A stretch of 64,000 nucleotides of DNA, from NCBI RefSeq assembly GCF_964355755.1, contig NC_092676.1:10088288-10152287 (forward strand), read 5' to 3'. The number at the start of each line of letters is the position of its first letter. Position 1 is the stretch's first letter. The notes beneath the pieces are model-generated. The model searched no databases. It was not told the DNA's origin and saw only the letters and a list, made by a program, of their open reading frames with translations. The translations under genes were made by a program, and so were the position numbers. Of this stretch, positions 44,801 to 56,800 are shown piece by piece. The DNA is from Antedon mediterranea (taxonomy: Eukaryota; Echinodermata; Crinoidea; Comatulida; Antedonidae).

Positions 44801-47800
44801 CAGAAAGCATTTGACTCAATAAAACAGGCATTACCATATTAGAGGGAAATATTATACCTCAACAAATATTGATTACGATCGTTCAAAGAGAAGTTAAGGA
44901 AGATTAGTAAGACAAGGCGACACTTAAGATCTTCACTGCATTGGAAGAGGTGTTTAATCAAAGAGCTAATTTTAAAAATAGAGTAAATATCACTTTAAAG
45001 ACAAAATAAACAGTTAATTTAACCAAAATCACAATAGTGGCGTTCACATCGCACTATGGCTAGTTAATTTAAGTAGATTATCTACATGATCTCGCCATAA
45101 TTTGGATGTGAACGCTCAATTATGTCCGGATGATGTTTTTTTTCTGGACAATTATTGCTGCTTGGATTTAGAAGTAAATCCAAGGATAGCCAGTTATTTT
45201 ATGAGGGTAATCCAATTAACAACCCAGCGGGTGGCCTTTAGCCTCATTTGCACCAATGAAATTGAAGAATTTTTTAACCCATTTCATTTTCATATTTAAC
45301 ATTTGAATTGCAAAGAATATGGTCATTCTTCATTGTGTACCCCATAAAATGTCCTAAAAAATTAAATGAACTATGTCTGACGAGGACAGAGGTCTAATAG
45401 ATATTAGAAGATGGTAGGCCTAAAATATTTACTATACTGAAAAATAGAATACAAAATTTAACACAGAAAGTAAAATGACCAATTGTTTGTAATCAGAAGT
45501 TAAAAGTAAACAACATACGGGATAAATAAAAGAAATAGATGATTTTTTTTTACATAGAATAGCATTTAAAATCTCCAATACCAGGATTTTATGAAATTTA
45601 ATTAACTAGACATAATTGTACCAAAGAACGGGATTTGTCAAGGTTTGTCCATTTAGTAGAAAATTGTTAAATCCACTTCTTCTAGACATAGTACCATGTG
45701 AACCCCACTATTGACTTCCAGCCTATTTTTTGCTTTGAATTACAGTTTTTTTGGGTATGCACTATATCATTTTTTTTCAATCCAATTTTTGGTGAAACTA
45801 TTATGTGTGACATTAAAATTGCATATTCAACAAAAATATTTGTCAAAATTACTTTTGTCAGGGGGAAAATAAGTATATCTTTAATAGCATGTGATATTAT
45901 TAGCAAATATTTCAAATGTAGTTTTAAAACTTTCCCATTACAAACAATTGCCATAATTCTGATAACATTACAATACACCCATCCTCTGGGACTTATTTTC
46001 AAATGTAGCTAAAAACTTTCCAGTACAATTCCGGTCATTTTGATGTGTATAGATGCATGCAGTAGCATTGGAAAAGCGTGAGAGGGGGAGGTGGTTGGGG
46101 TGATGGAGAGACATATTTTTTACATGTTTGTCTACACTATAAACTAGTTTAACAAAAAAGGTGTGATGTGCCCAAATATGGTAGTGATATGTCATTCATC
46201 GTGTCCATATATGGGCACATCACATTTTTTTGTCGCATAAAAATGTTATAGTGTAGACAGAGTTTAACATTTGTGTAACATGTAACAAAAATATGTGTCT
46301 CTCCATCCACCCCAACCCCCTCCCCTCTCTCGATCTCTTTTTATAGATTATTAATTGCTAAATATATGCAAAACGATTGGTCATAGCTCAAAATGACATT
46401 TCCAATTGAATTCTGACAAAATATTTTGTTAGAGCAAATATAAATGTGTATATTATAAACAATTTGACACCAAACTGAACTTTTTAGGACAAATAGTTAC
46501 CGAGATATTGACATATTCAAACATTAGAGGTTAAGGGTCAAAAAAGCTTAATTTATGGTAATTTTTTGAAAAAAGTTTCTATTAGACTAAATATTAGATT
46601 TATTTTCTTAACATTTTGAGCCCATTCTCAAATCTCTGAGATTGCGTGTTATTGAGATATTAGGCAATCAAGGTCAAAGGTCAAACTGAAAAATAAAGCC
46701 TTTGCGGCCATTTTTGTACAATTATTTTCATTATAGCGAATATAAATATATATCTTCCAAGCATTTTGAAAAAAAAATAAATGTAAAATGTCTCTGCGTT
46801 GTCAAGATATGGCGATTTTTAGTTATATAATAGAAAAATATAAAAATTGAGGTCAGAGGTCACAGAGGTCAAATCAGATTTCCAGTAACTTTGTTTTGGC
46901 ATCTCCACACTATACTCTACCAAACTGCTATACTGAAAAATTTGTATCCAGTCTGGTAACATCCCACCCCTTTTTCTCCCCTTGGGACTGGACTATATGG
47001 GGCGGGCGGTATGTAAATATGGATTTCGAATCGACCAATGATGATTTTGTTTCAAAATGAAAGAGATCGAGTACGTAGGCCTACCAGTGCTTAATGTACG
47101 ATCGAGACTGTTGAAATATAAAATAGTAATGCCAAGTTGTTTTGTTTTATTAATTGTTTAGTCCTTGGCCTAGGCCTCTTTCGTAGGTCCTACTCAACTC
47201 GCACGTATGACCTGCCAAATAAAACGCCAATGAAGTAGGCCTACATATCACCGGCACACAACAGGGCTACACCACCACACAGACAGAACAGGACAGGGTT
47301 TTGGTGGGAATTAAATCAAAATTATCTCCGCGTAATAAATGATCCATTCAATGTTTGATTTGCGGAGAAGCTAGCATATCATATATCAAGACGAGTTTTC
47401 ATGTTTCAAAGATCCCATCAAATGTTTACCAGACTACTAGGCATATAAAATAATTTCTAGCCTTCAGACTTTCATAAATGTACCCAAGTACACATTGTCT
47501 AACATAGCGCATGCGCATCATCTTAGTTATTGAGTCTTTGAAATTCTGAAATATGAATATTTAAACAGTGTACGAGTGAGTAGCCAATCGCATGCAGCTG
47601 AAACTAGTCAACCGGATAATCGTATGCACCAAGAATTCTTGGTGTCAAACCACGTGACTTGTGCGTGTTTCCCCAGACGGAGTATCCAAAATCAAGTAGT
47701 ATACGTATGAAACGCCATATGTGCCAAAATATTTATCTTTTAACTAATATTAAGACAAAACTCCGTCTGGAACCCAGACTACGTTACTAAATACTAGATA

Positions 47801-50800
47801 TATCAATTTATATTTCAGATAAAAGTTAAAAAATCGTCGGTAATCTGAAAGAAATCTATTTTAACAGTACGGTGTTTGAACCATGGGAAACGCTATGATA
47901 ATCTCTTAGATAAGCAATTCTGGCTATACATAATTAATTTTACATGAACATTATCAGAACACGATTGCATCGTTAAAAACATTTTTTTTTTAGCAAGAGG
48001 CACATTAATTTAGTTTTTGAATGGATAAAATTGATGCAGTATTTACAGAGTTACGATTTTAGCCGGTTGTTTTTCACTCATTTATCGAGCTGTTGAATGT
48101 TTTGTTTGCACCCCCTAACCCTGCAACGATGATATGCACCTTATTCACGTACTGTTTTTCCATTCGACCGTATTAAGCTTATACTATACTATATATATTT
48201 ATTATACTATACCAGCCAGGGAGTTGATATACTAGCCTGAGTAGGTTATTAAAATAATGCAATAGCTAGCTTATTTTCACAATGAATGTACCATATTTAG
48301 TTCTAGGCCCAGCTAGTTACTTTTTACTAGGCCGGCCGGCATATTGATTGTGGTCGATTTATGTTATTCCTAGCTAGCTAAAAAGCCATCGAATTAACTA
48401 TACTTTACTGAATCCCAGACTTGGGCCTAGCCTCTGTAACTAAACACCATTTTTAATTTATTATGGTGCGTTAAAACAATCGTAGCCTAAAATTCCTTTT
48501 GGTGAATGAGATTCTATATAACAACAAACAATGTTGATTGAAAATCATAATGTCCATGCAATCACACATGTACACCATGAATTTTCTCCTCCATGATGAG
48601 CACACACATGTTTTGGGCGATTTCTGTTGGATCATTCCATTATGTAATAGGAAGACACATATATTCTACATTTTTATTAAATAATATTGTATGGGTTTTA
48701 CTTCTTCTTTTATTTTAAATTTAATATAACGCACACACTTTTATGCTTTTATTTATTTCCAAGGACATTAATACTAATCAAAGCACTTTCAGAATAATAC
48801 TAGCACATTTTATGATTCACTCACTAATGGAAAAAAACCAAAGGGTAAACAAATAGCAGAGGGAATTGGCAACTAAGGTGGAACAGCCTGTGTTTTTAAA
48901 GCTTGATACAAAAAAACGTCCCTACTTCGTAAAATGCTTAATAGGGCACCGATTTTTTTCATTCAAAAGCTATTTTAATTAACTAAATCATTATAGGGAA
49001 TTTAATGTACATATACTGACTGAAAAAAGTACAAAAATTTATTCAAAGTTAGTAACAGTACAGATGCATGGCCTTAGACTTATTGTTAATGGAATCCCTG
49101 CTGTGTGTGTAAACACATTAAACCACAGGGTGTGGACAGGGTGCACAAAATTTTAGGCGCATGTATCTCAGTTTCCTATGCGTTATAATTTCCAGCCATT
49201 AAATAAATTTCCCACGATGTAAACGAACGTAGAGACACGATCCAACAAAATGACTAGGCCAACTTATAAAAATAATATAGCGAACGTCCAGTCGATCCAG
49301 AAACGATCCCGACAAAAAAAGATCGTCAACCATTTTCATTCTAAATATAGTATCAGAACGTTCAGTCGGTCGCTCAAAAAGAGTGCCGACAGAAGACCGT
49401 AATTAATACATACCTAGTTTTTTTTTGGTCACATGGCATGAAACACGATACTCTCTGTTTACCGCAACCTCTCACATGTTTTTTTTTTTAACATCGGTAC
49501 CAGGGGTGGCTAATTACGTGTACCTGGATTTTGTGTCTCATGACATGAAACGTAATACTCTCTTAGCTGCTCTAAACTGTTCCCGCGATTCACATGTTTT
49601 TTTCCCTCCATCCAAATTCTAGTCGGGCATTTTCTTTAATAATTTAAAAAAAGGCATATCTTAAATCTTAACATGGAATATATATTTATCTTGCATATAT
49701 TTTGTTGGTGTCCTAGCCTAGGTGTTGTTTTATTATAATTCGCTAACCCAAGGTAGTGTAGACCGCATTATTATTACATTGCAATGTTGTTTACGGGCTG
49801 TGTGGGGCCGTATCAAGGGAATCCCCACAAACAAGAAATCGCGTTTGTAGCGATATTGTACGCATTGTTTTTGTATATTTTTCCGTAATTCGGTAAGGAG
49901 TATAACTCCATGCATGGAGTTTCTCCATGGTAGGCCTCCTCTAGAGACTGGCCTCCTCTAGAGACCAGGCCCTAGTACCAAGGTTTAAAAAGTAATTTTT
50001 ATGTAAAGTACGTCTTGACAAACGGCGGGCGTGTGAAGAACAATATACCGTTATCTGGAAATTTAATACTCAATGAAGGAATCGTACAAAAGGCCAAACA
50101 ATAATGCTGCTCAGTCAAACGTTCAATGGGGCAGAGCAACATGCCAAACGTGAATAAACGCGTCCAAACGTGGTTCCCCCAAATGGTCTGCCAAACGCGT
50201 CTTTACGACCTTTGTCGTAATGCAATAGCAAACGTGCCTGAACGCGTTCTTGTCGTTTGAAATAATTTACCGAAGGCGCCTTATTCAGAAATACAAAAAC
50301 CTACGACGTGAATAATTGTTCGTATAAGGATAGTGAAAAGAAAATATACAGTTTAGTATGTAATTAGGCAACAAGTCCCTCTAAAACTTAGGTGTGTGTG
50401 TGCTAGGCCTACTGACAGTCAGTCACATCCAGGCTAGCAGTGACTGTAACATGCATTAGCCTCGAGGCCTACACGCACCTACTTTCCACCACTCCGTTCG
50501 CGAACTCCGCACGCTGTGTAAATGGGAAAAGTCAAGCGGTTTTTCGCTTACCGTTACCGCTCGTCTGTGTAAATTGGCCTTAAGAGGTCATTCCTTTTAC
50601 AGTTGTCTAGTTCTGTCACACATTCATTTTCTGAAAATTGATGATCTAATTCTAAACCTAACTGTTTACATACCTCACAAAAATATGTTACTTTTGTCTT
50701 AAGTTCTTCATTTGTTTTCTTGTACAGTTTTACTGAATAAGGCTTTCTTGTTTTAGTTGTTAAACTGAATCTGAAAAAGAAAATAAACAAAAAATGTTTA

Positions 50801-53800
50801 CTATCAAAACAAATATTGTTTATAATCTAATTATTAATTAAATTGCAAATTTCATTAAAATTGAGCAGACACTACTATTGTATTATTCCTTTTGCCGGAC
50901 CATTCCATTTGTCGTAAGGTGTTCATTCTTGGTATATATTAATATAGTTACACAGAAACAGAAAGTTCCAGGCCACTTCCTAGACAAAGATTGAATCGTC
51001 CTTGTGAACGTTTCTTGTGGTCCTTGGTTCGGACCCTTGTCAGTAGTTCCTCAAATTTGTCAGATGCATCTGGCATTATGTCATACTCATCTTCTTGAGC
51101 ACAGATGATGTCCTAGAAAAAAATTTATTTAAAGTTTAAAATCATCAAAAAATCAAATAAACATTTCTTTTGTATTTTCACAGGCTCCAAACTATAAAAG
51201 TAAAATGTTTGAAGACTTTATAAAAAAAACAGGGGAATATTTAAAATAGAAATATTATATAAAACAACAGCCTAAAAAGTGAGCTAAAAATGAGAGGATG
51301 GTCATCCAATATGGATACTTGCAATCTGCTAATCAGATACACAATTTTGAAGTGAGTGAGTGGCCGAGCGGTTAAGACAGTAGAACCGTAATTACGTAGC
51401 CATAACATCGGCATGGATTCGAGACTCTCGGATAAGGACTATAAACCGTAGGTCCAGTGTACACATCTAGCTCGTGTGCACTTTATTAAAGAACCTACAT
51501 AGTAAATCTTTTGAGACGAGTAGGGGGATACCTCAGGAAAACCAGTCTTTGACTGAAGAGGTTACCCAGTATAAATATATATATTTTAATTTCAGTAACA
51601 CATCTAACCAAGTAATATTAGCAATGACATTAGGGGGTGGGTTACTATTTTCAGGTGCCTAATTTAAGATTAGTAATAGTAACCCACTACTCTAATAGTG
51701 ACCCCCCTTCTAATACTAATCCACCCTAAAAAACAATCAAAGAATAATAACCCAGGGTTTTAATTAGAAGATTTACGGTATACAGTTTTGTAAAAAAAAT
51801 ATGTTGCTCCTGTATGAACCAATGTGAATGAAAGTTATACAATAACAAATATTATTGTATTGTTGTATATTTATAATTCCAAGACTAATATCATTATTAT
51901 TATCTGCACCTAGAGACTCATACCTGGTAGAATTTAGAGACATCAAAGTTTTGTCCAGGCAACTTCAAATGCATCAAATCAATCTCAATTCCAATAGAAT
52001 TAAGATCGTTTGCTTTTGTTTTTGCTTGACGTTGAAACGCAACATTGTCCGCATGCGGATTATCATTGTTTGTGAACAGCAGAATACGTTTGTGACCAAG
52101 TTTCTGTGTACTGAAATATAACAGAGTATTTATTATGTGTATTTGCAAGAAAAATACATACTATAAAAAGACATACAGTGGTTACTATCTACTGTACTAA
52201 ATATCATCATATAAGGTGCTATATTTTGTTTCAAAATTCCTCCAAACATATAGGGCACTTTTAAAAAAAGTAAATAATTAACAGTCAATTTAAACAATTT
52301 TAGTTTTAGGGATATTAATAAGTATATACCATAACAACAAAATATTGAAAGTTTATTATTGATTTTTAGGGGATTATATCCCAACATCTTTGGGACGCAT
52401 AATAATAATATTTATTGAAGATACACCATTACAATGGTGGCACACGTTTATATTTGGTGCACTCTTAAAAATAAATATGGACAATTGGACAAACTTATGT
52501 ATACAGATTTATTTAAATGTATAGCTTTTTTTATTTGGGAAAAATCATTTTAGAGGTCTAAAGGGGTCGTGCTATGCATCGAGGTTAGGCCTTTTTTACT
52601 TCTTTGTAATTTCCTTGAAACATTTTTATACTAAAACTGTTTAAATTTTTTTCAATACTTTTTTTAAAATTTTCTGCTAAAATATGATCTGTGCCATGTT
52701 TCATTTTCAACGAATAAATCTTAAACGTGTAAAAATGCAATCTGTACATTGAAACACAACGTACAGTATTGATGTCAAGCTACACAGAGCAAGTTTTACC
52801 TATACATATACAGAGGTTGTCAAAACTGCCTAATATTGCATTTACTCACCATTGTGAGAACATATTTGAGCAACACCACAATGCATCACTGACAGAAAAT
52901 GAACTGCTGTGACCATACTTTGTTTCAAAACCATTATTGTCATCTAAAACACACAAAAAAAACGATGTGACACGATCAGGTTGCTTTAACTTGATCGGTA
53001 AAAACACACATGCAATTGCAATAAACACCATCACACTTTCAAAAGTGCTAGTACATGTGTTTTGACCCACAATCGTCCAATCGAATGACAATCTACATTG
53101 GTGTAGATTAAATTATTGTCAATGTCAGTATGTTGACTGTAATATGTTGACTGTAATATGTTGTTGACTATATATGCTGACTGTAATATGTTGACTGTAA
53201 TATTTTGACTGTAATATGTTGACTGTAATATGTTGACTATAATATGTTGACTGTAATATGTTGATTGTAATACATTGACTGTAATATGTTGACTGTAATA
53301 CATTGACTGTAATATGTTGATTGTAATACTTTGAATGTAATTATGTTGACTGTAATATGTTGACTGTAATATGTTGACTGTAATATGTTGACTGTAATAT
53401 GTTGATTGTAATACATTGACTGTAATATGTTGACTGGTAATACGTTGATTGTAATACATTGACTGTAATATGTTGATTGTAATACATTGACTGTAATATG
53501 TTGATTGTAATATATTGACTGTAATATGTTGATTGTAATACATTGACTGTAATATGTTGATTGTAATACATTGACTGTAATATGTTGATTGTAATACATT
53601 GACTGTAATATGTTTTTTGTAATACATTGACTGTAATATAATATAATGTAATATACATATAATATGTAATGTAATATCTTGTATGATAATCTGTCCTAAG
53701 TCACGGAGGATTCAATTGAAACCTATTATTACTATTAATGGCAAAAGCTTAGAATATGTGGACTCAACCACATATCTTGGTCATGTTATATCCTTGGATT

Positions 53801-56800
53801 TATGTGATGAGTTTGATATAAAGCGGCAATACCGATCTTTGTGTATCCGAGCCAACTCCTTGGTCAGAAAATTTAGTATGTGTTCTATCAATGTGAAATG
53901 TGTTTTATTTAGAACATATTGTGTAAATATGTATTGTGCTACATTATGGTGCAACTATAATCAAGGTACCTTGCGATCTCTCCAGGTATGCTACAATAAT
54001 GGTTTAAGAATGTTGTTGCAAAGGCCTCGACATTGCAGTGCCAGCCTCATGTTTACGGAATGTAGAATTCCCTCTTTTTATGAATTGTTAAGAATATCAA
54101 TATATGGCCTGATGTGTAGACTTAATGCAAGCAAAAATATTTTAATCTCAACGATTATAAGCAATGTCTTAGTTAAGTCGAAGATGCTCTCCAGATGGAA
54201 TGCCATCCTGAGATGAGTAGTAGTAATTTTGTTTATTTTATTTATTTCATTTATATGTAATTTACTTTCTATGGACCAGAGTTTCCGAAATAAAAGATTG
54301 AATAAATGAATGAATATGTTGATTGTAATACATTTACTGTAATATGTTGATTGTAATACATTGAGTGTAATATATTGAGTTTAATATGTTGATTGTAATA
54401 CATTGACTGTAATATGTTGATTGTAATACATTGACTGTAATATGTTGATTGTAATACATTGACTGTAATATGTTGATTGTAATACATTGACTGTAATAAT
54501 TATGTTGATTTTAATATATTGACTGTAATATGTTGATTGTAATACATTGACTGTAATATGTTGATTGTAATACATTGACTGTAATATGTTGATTGTAATA
54601 CTTTGACTGTAATATGTTGATTGTAATACATTGACTGTAATATGTTGATTGTAATACTTTGACTGTAATATGTTGATTTTAATATATTGAGTGTAATATG
54701 TTGATTTTAATATATTGAGTGTAATATGTTGATTTTAATACATTGACTGTAATATGTTGATTGTAATACATTGACTGTAATATGTTGATTTTAATATATT
54801 GACTGTAATTTATGTTGATTGTAATACATTGAATTTAATTTATGTTGATTGTAATACATTGACTGTAATATGTTGATTGTAATACATTGACTTTAATTTA
54901 TGTTGATTGTAATACATTGACTTTAATTTATGTTGATTGTAATACATTGACTGTAATATGTTGATTGTAATACATTGACTGTAATTAAACTGTAATTATG
55001 TTTTCTACAATATTCCTTACTAGTTAAGTATGATTCAAGCTCCAAAATCCTAGCTGCACTTGGTTGTTCAAGATCCTAGGAACAGACAAAAAATACAATT
55101 ACTAGATCACCCCTGACTGCACTGTGTTAATTAAATGTTACTAAATAAGATTTTATTAATTAGTTTCATATTTATGGGTCGGCAAATGTATTTGTGAAAG
55201 AAAATAATTGGTACTTTGCATACGATTTTTACAGCGGATGATTTTTTTTTTTAATAAATTTGAAAAAGTAAGTTTATACAGTACAACAGGGGACACATAA
55301 CTAAGCCAAACTTGCAGTCAATATGTTCCAAGGAAGATTAATATCTTAAAGGCACTACAATATTTACAGTAGATTAAAAAGTATATCTACATACTGTACA
55401 GTACTTAGGGGACACAAAGTATACCTTTAATATTTGGGGTTAGTTGTAGAATTAAAACATAGTGTACATGTACAGTAGTTCGTTCGAAAAGTGTCCCCTT
55501 AATAGAGGTATTCCCAAATAATATAACTTCTTAATACAGTAACCTAGTACTGTACCTGTAAAACAAATATGTGCTTAAAATCATTTTTATTTTGATGTTT
55601 ATCAGTTCCAAAGAATACAACACCAATCAGATCTTTATCACTGCTTATGATCTTGTTGCTTAACACACTACGTGCACACTGAAATAGAAAAAAATATATA
55701 CACATTATGTCACACTAAAATAGAACACAATACACACACTACATACACACTGAAATAGAACAAAATACATGCATTATGGGAACACTGAAATAGACCACAA
55801 TACGCACACTACATACACAATGAAATAGAACACAATACATGCATTATGGGAACACTGAAATAGAACACAATACGCACACTACATACACAATGAAATAGAA
55901 CACAATACATGTGCATTATGTGAACACTGAAATAGAACACAATACGCACACTACATACACACTGAAATAGAACACAATACACACACTACATACACACTGA
56001 AATAGAACACAATACATGCATTATGGGAACAATGAAATAGAACACAATACGCACACTACATACACACTGAAATAGAACACAATACATGCATTATGGGAAC
56101 ACTGAAATAGAACACAATACGCACACTACATACACAATGAAATAGAACACAATACATGCATTATGGGAACACTGAAATAGAACACAATACGCACACTACA
56201 TACACACTGAAATAGAACACAATACATGCATTATGGGAACACTGAAATAGAACACAATACACACACTACATACACACTGAAATAGAACACAATACATGCA
56301 TTATGTGAACACTGAAATAGAACACAATACGCACACTACATACACACTGAAATAGAACACAATACATGCATTATGTGAACACTGAAATAGAACACAATAC
56401 ACACACTACATACACACTGAAATAGAACACAATACATGCATTATGGGAACACTGAAATAGAACACAATACACACACTACATACACACTGAAATAGAACAC
56501 AATACATGTGCATTATGGGAACACTGAAATAGAACACAATACATGCATTATGGGAACACTGAAATAGAACACAATACACACACTACATACACACTGAAAT
56601 AGAACACAATACATGTGCATTATGGGAACACTGAAATAGAACACAATACGCACACTACATACACACTGAAATAGAACACAATACATGCATTATGGGAACA
56701 CTGAAATAGAACACAATACACACACTACATACACACTGAAATAGAACACAATACATGTGCATTATGGGAACACTGAAATAGAACACAATACGCACACTAC

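Larger units (their letters stand above)
42365..50580. mobile_element. 8.2-kb Harbinger-like inverted-repeat element
   Basis: The ends AGGCCAATTTACACAGACGA and its exact complement continue for about 36 bases (then GCGGTAACGGTAAGCG). The flanking triplet TAA at 42362-42364 and 50581-50583 is a 3-bp target duplication, as in PIF/Harbinger elements (TWA). Subterminal sequences also mirror each other, for example 'ggtaaattatttcaaacgac' near 42690 with its complement near 50265. No clear transposase or Myb/SANT gene is left. The size is inflated by the insertion at 43512-46999. Confidence 0.8.
41634..50673. other. Ku70 intron 7, 9.0 kb, nested transposons
   Basis: It contains a MITE (41963-42247) and the 8.2-kb element at 42365-50580, which in turn contains a foldback element and a second MITE copy. 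None of the open frames in it resembles a transposase I can name. Confidence 0.8.

Noticed and set aside
53031-53658. Long Tyr/Gln/Thr-rich minus-strand frames
   Set aside because: They arise from the 28-bp minisatellite, where a period of 28 lets several frames stay open in stretches; no family resemblance.
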